From NCBI GenBank assembly GCA_023424995.1, contig JAFADH010000232.1, forward strand, positions 1 through 41,507: DNA of 41,507 nucleotides, given 5' to 3'. Numbering within the stretch: the stretch's first letter is position 1; each line of letters begins with the position of its first letter. The position numbers were made by a program, and so were the translations under genes. Origin of the DNA: Bacillota bacterium. Lineage in GTDB: Bacteria; Bacillota; Clostridia; Lachnospirales; Lachnospiraceae. The notes beneath the pieces are model-generated. The model ran no database searches. It was not told the DNA's origin and saw nothing but the letters and a program-made list of their open reading frames with translations. Of the stretch, positions 32,501 to 40,151 are shown piece by piece.

Positions 32501-34426
32501 TCACAGTACGAATGCCTCCGACAATGCATGATAGGCCAATACATACATTGCATGGGACCAGGTTAACGGTATGACCCAGACAGGCTCCCCCGTCTCCCCG
32601 GAGATCTGCTCAGGCAGCAGATTAAGCTTCGTTCTTCCTTCTACGGCCCAGTTAAAATGCTTCAGGGCTTTGTCATACTCCCGGTTCTCCGCATAATATA
32701 ATGCAAGCCATAATGTGGTTAATATCCAGGGATTGCCTCCGATATACTCATCATCCTCATACCTCTTGATCCCTCCCGCCTGCTCCGAGTCCAGAACCTC
32801 CTGGATCCTGGCTGCGGTCGCCCGCATTCTGGGGTCCTTCGCCTCCAGAACTTCAAAGGGTACGGATAAGCCGATCAGACTCACATCCACTACGCTGTCC
32901 CTGCAGGCCACCTTTCTCATACTGCCCTTAGCGTTCGCCTGTATTGTTATACATTCCAGCCCTTTCAGCTTCTGCTCCGGCAGCTGTGTTCTTACTCCCC
33001 GCAGAAAGCACTGCTTCTCTTCATCCCACAGCTCCTTCTCTATGGCCGCCTTAAGCTTCGCTGCGGAGGTCTTCCAGGTGCCGATCAGCTCCTCGGGCGC
33101 CCCAAGGCATCGTGCAATTCGAATACCGGCAGCCAGTCCCGCATGAACCGCGGCGGCAGAATAGGTATGCTCTCCCCATCGCTCCTCCCACAGGTCTCTG
33201 CTGGGCTTTGGCAATCCCGTCTCAGGATCTGTGAAGCCGGTCAGAAAGTGCATACTCCTCCTGACCTTCTCCCAATGCTTCTGCAGGAAGGCCTCCTCCT
33301 TCGTTCTGGTATAATGCTTCCATATGCCATAAAGAAGTGCGCCGGTCTCATCGATCTGAAGTCCCCAGGCAGGCGCCAGATTCCCGTCCATACAGTATCT
33401 TTGGAACCAGCTGCCGTCTTCCTCCTGGGCAGCGGCGGCAAATTCATAAAAATGCTCTGCCACCAGGTGCAGTCCGCATTGGTCCAGTGCATCGGCGATA
33501 AAGGCAGCATCTCTTCCCCAGCAATAAGCGTAGCGCCCGCACCGTTCCATATTCTCATCCGGTTCAGGGGCAGCCATCAGCCCTCCGCTGCTTTCGTCAT
33601 ACATGAGCCTGAATACCAGAAGGGACCGTTCATAAAGCTCATTATAAATCTCATTCTTGGATGAAGCAGGCCTGCAGCCCTCCAGATATGACTGCCAATA
33701 ATGCTTCGTATCCTGTAATAATGCTTCGCCGTCAAGCTTGCGGATCTCACCGAGAACTTTTCTTAACTCCGGGTAAGCAGCGGCAAAGCAGATCTGCATG
33801 GTTAATTTCTTCCCGGTCTTAGCCCCCAGCGTCCCGAGATTCCATATCAATGCTCCGTCCGGAACCATCAGTACGTCGTCTCCGCTATGAAGCATACCGG
33901 CGGCTAAGGACCTGAGGGCCTCTTTGCCTATTTGATAGCCTTCGGCTTCCCGGTCGGCGGAAATCGACATATAGATATCTCTCTGATAATGAACCAGCGC
34001 TTCATGATGAAAGTCAAACAAGGTACCGGTATAATGGGAGGTCGCCGTGACTGCCGAGGAATATAGCAGCCACTTCAGCTCCTGTTCCTTATGGGACAGA
34101 TTTGTGATCTCATATTGGCGGATCAGAACATCCTTATCCGCCAGGCAGAAATCAGACTGGATAATTTTAAGTCCCAGCTCCTTATTCAGGTAGGTCGTAT
34201 CTATAATATTGGTACCTCTCCGGTAGCTTTGTGTGATTTCAAATCCGGGAGCCGTGAGAAATACGGCTTCCTCACCCCCCAGCTTTATTCCGGACTCAAA
34301 CCGGTCTATGAACTGCAGATGATCTATGTTCGGCCAGTACAGGCGCTGCAGAAGGCCCTGCCCCGTAAGGCACCCCAGCATTCGTGAATTCCCTATGATC
34401 GCATCATTAATGTATGTCTTCGACAT
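32501..34426 (-). CDS. GH15-family glucosidase (glucoamylase/glucodextranase type), cytoplasmic
   Basis: A 641-residue inverting alpha-glucosidase of family GH15. After an N-terminal beta-sandwich (about 1-240) comes the (alpha/alpha)6 barrel with YCWGRDAAF (301-309), GSWFQRY and LQIDETGALLYGIW. The general acid is Glu414 in DLWEERWGEHTY, GGNPWILTTLWLA is near 563, and the general base is Glu606 in NLLPEQ. All are hallmark GH15 sites. No signal peptide is seen, so it acts on imported oligosaccharides and would release beta-glucose. The ATG at 34426 lies five bases after GGAGG; the ATG at 34438 sits inside that ribosome site. It is 57 bp behind the GH65 gene and cotranscribed with it. Specificity for alpha-1,3 links is inferred from the locus only. 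Confidence 0.9.
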   Translation of the reverse strand: MSKTYINDAIIGNSRMLGCLTGQGLLQRLYWPNIDHLQFIDRFESGIKLGGEEAVFLTAPGFEITQSYRRGTNIIDTTYLNKELGLKIIQSDFCLADKDVLIRQYEITNLSHKEQELKWLLYSSAVTATSHYTGTLFDFHHEALVHYQRDIYMSISADREAEGYQIGKEALRSLAAGMLHSGDDVLMVPDGALIWNLGTLGAKTGKKLTMQICFAAAYPELRKVLGEIRKLDGEALLQDTKHYWQSYLEGCRPASSKNEIYNELYERSLLVFRLMYDESSGGLMAAPEPDENMERCGRYAYCWGRDAAFIADALDQCGLHLVAEHFYEFAAAAQEEDGSWFQRYCMDGNLAPAWGLQIDETGALLYGIWKHYTRTKEEAFLQKHWEKVRRSMHFLTGFTDPETGLPKPSRDLWEERWGEHTYSAAAVHAGLAAGIRIARCLGAPEELIGTWKTSAAKLKAAIEKELWDEEKQCFLRGVRTQLPEQKLKGLECITIQANAKGSMRKVACRDSVVDVSLIGLSVPFEVLEAKDPRMRATAARIQEVLDSEQAGGIKRYEDDEYIGGNPWILTTLWLALYYAENREYDKALKHFNWAVEGRTKLNLLPEQISGETGEPVWVIPLTWSHAMYVLAYHALSEAFVL

Positions 34427-34483
34427 GTTTTCCTCCATAAAGCAGTTTGCCGCATTCCCATATATCCGGTTTAAATATTGAGA

Positions 34484-36802
34484 TCAAACGCTTGATAAGA
34501 TTTGTTGTTTGTATTCCTGCGGTATCGGGACCGTAATGCCATGTCCGTCTACCAGGTAAGTATTGTCATAAAGAAGGACAGTAACACTCTTATCCTCCAG
34601 GGTGCTGATACGGACATTGTCCCGGGTGATTTCAAGCTGAAGCAGCACCTTCTGATACATAACCGGGAACCGGTAGGAACTCCACCGTACCGGTATGGAA
34701 GGAGCGAAGCTTAATGTCTCCCCGTCGGATCTCATACCCCCGAAACCATATATTATGTTCATCCAGGCTGCTGCGATGGAAGTCATATGCAGGCCTTCCC
34801 CGGTGTTCCGGTTATAATTATCAAGGTCCAGCCTGGTGGCAAAGCGGAAGAATTCATAGGCCTCCTCATGATATCCGATCTCAGACGCCAGAATGGAATG
34901 GACGGAGGGTGACAAGGAGGATTCGTGAATACATCTGGGCTCATAATAATCGTAATTGATACGCTTAATCTCCTTTGAGAAATCATTGCCGTACATAAAC
35001 AGCATCATCAGGACATCCGCCTGCTTGATCATGTCGGTCCGGTAGATTCGGTCATAGGACCAGTGATTGTAGAGGGGAAATTCTTCCATCGGAATGGAAT
35101 CCGGGTCAATATGCGGCAGTGCGAAAAAGCCGTCATGCTGCTCGAAGATACCATCCTTCCGGGGAAGATACATATTCGACGATATCTTCTTGAAGCTTTC
35201 CGCTTCCTCCCAGGTAAAATGAAGACGTTCCATAACAGACTTTAACTCCCGGAACGCCAAAGCCTTCATCTCCTCAAGTACCTCCAGTGTAAAATCCATG
35301 GCCTTTTTCGCAAGATAATTGGTGAAGCAATTGTTATTCACCATCATATGGAATTCATCCACACCCATTACCCCATAATATCCATACTCTCCGGTCAAGG
35401 GATTCTCCTGTACCCTGCTTTTATAAAAACGGCTTATCTCCAAAAGCATCTCGATCCCTTTGGTGTAGAGGAATTCTTTATCCCGGCAGATCTTATTATA
35501 ATTAAAGATTCCGAAGGCAATGGCGCCGCTTACATGAATCTGCAGGCTGGAATGCTGCCATGCTCCGGTAGTCTCAGTTCCGTCAATGGTCGAAATGGGA
35601 TAGCATGCTCCGCCACAATCCAATTCCCTTGCCCTTTCCCTAGCCTCCGGAAGAAGATTATAACGGTAGCAAAGCAGGTCCCTGGCAGCCTGGGGGTTAT
35701 TGAAGATATAAAACTGCAGGCAGTAGGCTTCCGTATCCCAGAAGGCCTTGCCTCCGTATGCCTCACCGGAGAGACCCTTGGCTCCGATATTCAAATCCGG
35801 ATCGGAACCCCGATAGGTCTGATGCAGCTGGAAGATACAAAAACGGATGCCCTGCTGGTTTTCTTCATCTCCCTGGATCACGATGTCCGATTTCTTCCAG
35901 ACAGCTTCCCAGTAAGCCTTATTCTCTGCCGCTATCCGGTCATAGGTAATCTCCGCGTAGTGCTTCGCCAGTTCCATTCCTTTATCCCATATAGACTCCG
36001 GATCGTCCCTCTTCTTCGCCGCCAGATTCACTGCCAGCTTATCATAGCCCGCAGCCTTCCCCTGTTTCAGTGCAAGCCTGAATTCCAGGCCGGTGAAGCG
36101 GTCTCCCTTAATTTCTTTCTCCTGATATCTACCGGGACAATCAATCCGGAAGCCGGAGAACAGCCTCAGCCTGCTTACCTTCGTCTGTCCGAGGATCGCA
36201 TGGATACCGCCGGCTCTTTCCTCCGTGAGGGCAATCCAGTTGCTGTCTTTAAAATACGGTGCATGGGGCGTAAGATCAAGTCCCGTCCGGATGATGACGT
36301 CCCCGGAGAAGTTGATCGGCTCCAGCCTGATCCTCTGGCCTCCCACATGATTAATTCTCATACTTAAAAGACGTTCAAAGGTAACCTTTAACTGCTTTCC
36401 TCCCTGTGTCGTCCAGACAAAGGAACGCCTTAGGATACCCTCGCGAAAATCCAGACTTCTGGTGAACTGTCCGAACTTGCAAACCGCCAGGTCCAGCTGT
36501 TCCCCCTCCAGAATAATTCTTGTATACAGCCAATCCACGGAATTGGTCATATCGCGGGAGATATCCACAAACCCCTTATATCTGGCGGGATGAAAGATCG
36601 GTGTCTGTTCATAAAAGCCGTTAAAGTAGCTGCCCACGTACTTTTCACCGCTGTAGCCCTCTTCAAAATATCCCCGTACCCCCATATATTCATTCCCTAA
36701 AGAAAAAGTAGACTCACTTACCAGTCCATAGGCAGGATCAAAACCCTCCTCCGTAATAGACCAGGGATCCACCAGATAGTATTTGTCCGCAATCTTTCCC
36801 AT
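34484..36802 (-). CDS. GH65-family disaccharide/oligosaccharide phosphorylase, candidate nigerose or alpha-1,3-oligoglucan phosphorylase
   Basis: A 772-residue cytoplasmic GH65 enzyme. The family splits alpha-glucosides with inversion, and most bacterial members use phosphate to give beta-glucose 1-phosphate. Hallmarks: SLGNEYMGVRG near 35, KGLSGEAYGGKAFWDTE (342-358), general acid Glu483 in GVDEFHMMVNNN, and the Ser-Ser-Leu-Ser phosphate-loop stretch in HESSLSPSVH. Some positions differ from the maltose/trehalose phosphorylase pattern: AYGGKAFWDTE in place of a Gly-His before the FWDTE, and LQIHVSGAIAF where EIHVxADI is usual. Clostridial GH65 enzymes active on nigerose and on 1,3-alpha-oligoglucans are known, and two GH87-type genes share its operator, so that specificity is preferred. 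Kojibiose or maltose cannot be excluded. Confidence 0.88.
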   Translation of the reverse strand: MGKIADKYYLVDPWSITEEGFDPAYGLVSESTFSLGNEYMGVRGYFEEGYSGEKYVGSYFNGFYEQTPIFHPARYKGFVDISRDMTNSVDWLYTRIILEGEQLDLAVCKFGQFTRSLDFREGILRRSFVWTTQGGKQLKVTFERLLSMRINHVGGQRIRLEPINFSGDVIIRTGLDLTPHAPYFKDSNWIALTEERAGGIHAILGQTKVSRLRLFSGFRIDCPGRYQEKEIKGDRFTGLEFRLALKQGKAAGYDKLAVNLAAKKRDDPESIWDKGMELAKHYAEITYDRIAAENKAYWEAVWKKSDIVIQGDEENQQGIRFCIFQLHQTYRGSDPDLNIGAKGLSGEAYGGKAFWDTEAYCLQFYIFNNPQAARDLLCYRYNLLPEARERARELDCGGACYPISTIDGTETTGAWQHSSLQIHVSGAIAFGIFNYNKICRDKEFLYTKGIEMLLEISRFYKSRVQENPLTGEYGYYGVMGVDEFHMMVNNNCFTNYLAKKAMDFTLEVLEEMKALAFRELKSVMERLHFTWEEAESFKKISSNMYLPRKDGIFEQHDGFFALPHIDPDSIPMEEFPLYNHWSYDRIYRTDMIKQADVLMMLFMYGNDFSKEIKRINYDYYEPRCIHESSLSPSVHSILASEIGYHEEAYEFFRFATRLDLDNYNRNTGEGLHMTSIAAAWMNIIYGFGGMRSDGETLSFAPSIPVRWSSYRFPVMYQKVLLQLEITRDNVRISTLEDKSVTVLLYDNTYLVDGHGITVPIPQEYKQQILSSV

Positions 36803-36824
36803 GCAATTTCCTCCATCAAGTTGT

Positions 36825-36836
36825 TTAATCGGTTAA
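36825..36836. promoter_or_regulatory. LacI-type operator, GH65 leader copy
   Basis: Exact TTAATCGGTTAA, about 23 bp upstream of the GH65 start codon in the leader. Its centre is 61 bp from the promoter-proximal copy. Half a site (ATCGGTTA) lies between them at about 36854. Confidence 0.8.
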
Positions 36837-36885
36837 CTTACTGCAAAAAAGAATATCGGTTATGGACACATCATCCCCTGATATG

Positions 36886-36897
36886 TTAACCGATTAA
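36886..36897. promoter_or_regulatory. LacI-type operator over the GH65 transcription start
   Basis: Exact TTAACCGATTAA (TTAATCGGTTAA on the minus strand), starting 4 bp after the -10. The arrangement is the same as at the secreted GH87 gene. Confidence 0.87.
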
Positions 36898-36901
36898 CTC
36901 A

Positions 36902-36929
36902 ATTATAAACTATTTTTACTTCTTGTCAA
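36902..36929 (-). promoter_or_regulatory. SigA-type promoter of the GH65-GH15 operon
   Basis: On the minus strand, perfect TTGACA (36929-36924) and perfect TATAAT (36907-36902) are separated by 16 bp. The spacing and operator position match the GH87 promoter at 16353-16380. Confidence 0.88.
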
Positions 36930-37017
36930 GTGAAAGTCTACCGTGATATTTACTAAATTTAATAAACTGCTCCTGAGGCAGGAATAATCAGGGATAAGCC
37001 TGTACCATGAAAACAGA

Positions 37018-37054
37018 ACCTCTTCAACCGACTATCACAAACTGTTGAAGAGGT
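37018..37054. terminator. Terminator of the transporter gene
   Basis: ACCTCTTCAAC (37018-37028) pairs perfectly with GTTGAAGAGGT (37044-37054). T-rich stretches follow on both strands. On the minus strand it lies about 50 bp beyond the transporter stop codon at 37103. Confidence 0.85.
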
Positions 37055-37102
37055 CCCGTTTTTATTCTTTATCCATTTACCTGAATTGTATGTATAGCTA
37101 GT

Positions 37103-38470
37103 CTAGACCAGGAACATCGCCACGACAATGGTTGCTGTAAATCCACATAATACAGGAATTAAGTTCTTTCTGGCAAGCTCTTTCGCATCGATACCGCAGA
37201 TGGCCGCTACCGGAATAACGCCCCAGGGGATGATGGTACCGCCACCGGTCCATACGGTGATAATCTGACCAAGTGCTGACAGGGACGATACATTATAATC
37301 GCCAAAGGAGGAGAAGGTCTGTGCGATGGACCCTACTAACGGAAGTCCTGAGAAGCCCGAACCATCCAGACCGGTTATAAAACCTACCGCTGATTCTGTT
37401 AAAATGATGGAAAGCTTTGACATCGGTATCTTAGTTGAGAGCCAGAGCCCGATATCATCTAAGAGAGCTGGCGCCTCCGGACCAAAAGCCTTCTGTGCGA
37501 AGCCCTGACTTCCCATGAAGAAGAAGGCTGCAATAACAATTACCGGTGCGAAAATCTTAATCGCAAACTTAAAACCTTCTTTAACATGGTCTGTGGCTGT
37601 CTCCAGTGATTGTCCGACACCTTTATCAAGAATGGTAATGATACAGGTAAGTATGAGCGCAGTTCCTGCTACCAGCGCTGTTGCATCACCGCCGTTAATC
37701 TTGAAAATCAACATAATTATGATATCCGCGATAAATGCCGCCGGCATTAAGATTGCTACAAATAATGCAAGCTTCGGCTTCCTGATTTTCTTCAGTACCA
37801 GCTCTTTATTAGCTTCTGCTGCTTTCCCTCTGTTCCCCTTGATGTCCTTAAGCATCATAAGGAAGGCTGCTCCGGCAGTAACCACCGACATGGTGGCCCA
37901 TAAGGGTATACTTGCATTGATTACATCAGTTACTTCAATTCCCGCTGCTGCCGACGTGATAGCGGGTGCTCCCTGGATGACAAAGTCTGAGGAAAGTCCG
38001 ATCCCATGACCGAATATGTTCATCGCTACTGCAGCCCAGATAACCGGAAGACCCACTTCCCCGGCTACCGGAAGAAGAAGTGCACCAATTAGCGCAACTG
38101 CCGGTGAAGGCCAGATAAACCAGGATACGATTAACATGGTAAATCCGATAATCCAGAAGGCTACCTTATTATTTCGTATAACCTTTCTGACCGGTCGCAT
38201 CATCACTTCGTCCGCTCCCAGATCAATCATAGCTTTTGACATTGAAACTACCAAAGCAATTACTATTATGATGCCTAACAATTCTATGGTAGAATTAATC
38301 AGCGCATTATTCAGTATCTGCACGGACTTAATGAAACTATTTGTTGCAACGAAACCCATGATAAGGATCCCTGCAATACATGGTACTACAATCTCTTTTT
38401 TAAATAACAGTGCTATCATCACAAGTACAGTAATGATGATATAGGCGATGTGCAACGCTGTAAGTGTCAT
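37103..38470 (-). CDS. Multi-pass membrane transporter, probably organic-acid/ion transporter superfamily
   Basis: A 455-residue polytopic membrane protein with about eleven or twelve hydrophobic segments. WFIWPSPAVALIGALLLPVAGEVGLP (near 115) and TVWTGGGTIIPWGVIPVAAICGID (near 410) resemble the Gly/Pro-rich re-entrant regions of the ion-transporter/GntP-like symporters for gluconate, dicarboxylates and similar acids, but I cannot assign a family with certainty. GAGAGG precedes the ATG at 38470. The FAD oxidoreductase gene lies 124 bp upstream on the same strand, so transporter and enzyme probably handle the same compound. The substrate is unknown. Confidence 0.7.
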   Translation of the reverse strand: MTLTALHIAYIIITVLVMIALLFKKEIVVPCIAGILIMGFVATNSFIKSVQILNNALINSTIELLGIIIVIALVVSMSKAMIDLGADEVMMRPVRKVIRNNKVAFWIIGFTMLIVSWFIWPSPAVALIGALLLPVAGEVGLPVIWAAVAMNIFGHGIGLSSDFVIQGAPAITSAAAGIEVTDVINASIPLWATMSVVTAGAAFLMMLKDIKGNRGKAAEANKELVLKKIRKPKLALFVAILMPAAFIADIIIMLIFKINGGDATALVAGTALILTCIITILDKGVGQSLETATDHVKEGFKFAIKIFAPVIVIAAFFFMGSQGFAQKAFGPEAPALLDDIGLWLSTKIPMSKLSIILTESAVGFITGLDGSGFSGLPLVGSIAQTFSSFGDYNVSSLSALGQIITVWTGGGTIIPWGVIPVAAICGIDAKELARKNLIPVLCGFTATIVVAMFLV

Positions 38471-38594
38471 GGCTGTTTCCTCTCTTTCTAAAATTTATGA
38501 CAAGTGATTGTTCACTAATGTCTGCCCTTATACTTCGAAATCCCTATTTTTGCTGCTATGCTGAAAAGATACTTCTTTGTCCCTGCTCTTGTGT

Positions 38595-39860
38595 CTATGC
38601 CACGAAGATGTTCCACAGTCCTTCGTTCCTGATGTTCTCTTCGATCTTAGGAACATCGGTCTCGTACAGTCCAAGCTGCTTCATGTGTTCGAAGAATACG
38701 GATCCGGAGAAGGTATATTTCTTGCCCATGCCTTCTGTCTTCGTCATCTCTTCATTCACATATGCGATGGCTTCACCGATTGCCGTCTTTCTGGACAGTT
38801 CCAGCAGAGGAAGCTTCTTAAGAAATCTTGCGGTATTATGACCGGCCAATACTCCGGTTACGATTGCTTCGGTATGTCCCACCAGAAGTCCTGCCTTCTC
38901 ACCGGCACAGAAGAGATTCTCCACACCTTCCACATGCAGCGCATTATTTCTGGGTGCCATGTCAAAGTATCTCATGGAGTTGCCGTTCCCTCCCGCATAG
39001 GGATCCTCGTAGCGGGCATTCTCAAATCCGGGTATTCTGTGCAGCTTGTCCAGGTTATAATAGGGTGTCATTAATTTGGCATGTCCGGTATCAAGAAGCA
39101 CGACATTCTCTGCGAATTCCTTCAGTGCATATTGTTGACAGGCCTTCTTATCCAGATGGTTCTCAATCAGTTCCTCCGGAAGCGGAATAACTGCTACTCC
39201 GGTCTTCTCCAATAATTCTACGATCTCCGGCGCCAGGGATTCCTTGTACAGCTTGCAGGAGCCGCTCATGGCACCGATGGAATCGTCCGCCTTCCTTCCC
39301 GTCTTCTCCGTAATTCCGCAAAGGCCTGCGAGGCTTACTCTTCCTCCGAAGCTGGGGCATCTGAGAACACACATGGCACAGCCGTTGCCGTATTTGATGC
39401 AGTTGTTCATGGGACCGGCGGTACCGGTGGTATCGATGAAGGCGTCTCCTTCATATATACTGCCCTTTGCGGTCTCTATGCTTTTTATAACTATGCCGTC
39501 TATCCTGGCTTTTACTACTCTCTCCTGGGTTTTGACCCCGACTCCGATTTCTTTCAGATAATTGGTAATCGCTACCGGCGTCTTGGCTATATCATATAGG
39601 CTTGCATGCTTATGCCCCGGAAATTCAATATTGGTATGACGGCTATTTTCATCAATAATCTTAAATATCTCTCCGCCTCCCATGGCGATCATCTCTTCTG
39701 TTGCGGTAAATCTTCCGTTATTCCTCATAATACCGCCTACCAGTCCTGTTCCAAGTAAAGAATCCGTCCTTTCCAACAGAACCACCTCAGCACCCTGCAT
39801 TCTGGCTGCGTATGCTGCGGAGCATCCGGCCCATCCTCCTCCGGTAATAATAATCTTCAT
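38595..39860 (-). CDS. FAD-dependent oxidoreductase with a Cys cluster
   Basis: A 421-residue flavoprotein. The N-terminal Rossmann fold (MKIIITGGGWAGCSAAYAA, then VVLLE) binds FAD, and a C-terminal FAD segment reads NLFCAGEKAGLLVGHTEAIV, as in GidA/TrmFO-like and related FAD oxidoreductases. A middle region holds NGCAMCVLRCPSFGG, a CxxCxxxCP pattern that resembles the second half of a 4Fe-4S ferredoxin motif. I start it at the ATG at 39860, where AAAGGTAGG lies upstream; the frame could extend to 39911, but that would begin inside a hairpin. The neighbours are a transporter downstream and an aminotransferase upstream, which suggests oxidation of an amino or hydroxy acid. The reaction is not known. 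Confidence 0.83.
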   Translation of the reverse strand: MKIIITGGGWAGCSAAYAARMQGAEVVLLERTDSLLGTGLVGGIMRNNGRFTATEEMIAMGGGEIFKIIDENSRHTNIEFPGHKHASLYDIAKTPVAITNYLKEIGVGVKTQERVVKARIDGIVIKSIETAKGSIYEGDAFIDTTGTAGPMNNCIKYGNGCAMCVLRCPSFGGRVSLAGLCGITEKTGRKADDSIGAMSGSCKLYKESLAPEIVELLEKTGVAVIPLPEELIENHLDKKACQQYALKEFAENVVLLDTGHAKLMTPYYNLDKLHRIPGFENARYEDPYAGGNGNSMRYFDMAPRNNALHVEGVENLFCAGEKAGLLVGHTEAIVTGVLAGHNTARFLKKLPLLELSRKTAIGEAIAYVNEEMTKTEGMGKKYTFSGSVFFEHMKQLGLYETDVPKIEENIRNEGLWNIFVA

Positions 39861-39890
39861 TCGTCTACCTACCTTTCTGAACCTGTAAAT

Positions 39891-39935
39891 AAAAAAAAGC
39901 AAAGAACGCAATTAATATCATTATTGCCTCTTTGC
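39891..39935 (-). terminator. Terminator hairpin ahead of the FAD oxidoreductase gene (possible attenuator)
   Basis: On the minus strand, GCAAAGAGGCAAT pairs with ATTGCGTTCTTTGC (small mismatches), directly followed by eight T. It would end the aminotransferase transcript, but it also lies 31 bp ahead of the FAD gene start, so it may act as an attenuator in that gene's leader. Confidence 0.75.
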
Positions 39936-39986
39936 CTCTAATATTATTATTTTATGATGGTTTCTGTCAATGAAAAGAGTATACAT
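39921..39986 (-). CDS. Possible 21-residue leader peptide
   Basis: A short open frame starts with ATG at 39986, seven bases after GAGGAG. It encodes MYTLFIDRNHHKIIIL and then EAKRQ, and its TAA stop lies inside the first arm of the terminator hairpin. The ribosome site, the run His-His-Lys-Ile-Ile-Ile-Leu and the overlap with the hairpin are what one expects of a transcription-attenuation leader. Against it, a TTGACA at 39970-39965 inside the frame could be a promoter whose transcript starts near the hairpin. Translation is unproven. Confidence 0.4.
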   Translation of the reverse strand: MYTLFIDRNHHKIIILEAKRQ

Positions 39987-40052
39987 AAAGTATCTCCTCT
40001 TTACAACTAACAAATTGTACAATTTTCGACATTTGAAGTGGACACATTGTAC

Positions 40053-40072
40053 ATATCAAACGCTTCTGATAT
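40053..40072. promoter_or_regulatory. Inverted repeat upstream of the leader element
   Basis: ATATCA (40053-40058) and TGATAT (40067-40072) flank an 8-bp centre (AACGCTTC) with a CG near the middle. This is operator-like and differs from the glucan-locus palindrome. It lies between the aminotransferase stop and the leader frame. Confidence 0.35.
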
Positions 40073-40151
40073 CCGGCTTTATCCAATTCATTGCTTTTAT
40101 GGGAGCATCTTCCTGCCGCAGCACAGGCTTTAAAGAATCAAACCGGCAAGT

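Noticed and set aside
35348..36367. Long plus-strand open frame (339 codons) opposite the GH65 gene
   Set aside because: It lies entirely inside a gene with intact GH65 motifs on the other strand, has no good ribosome site and no recognisable domain. It is a codon-use shadow.
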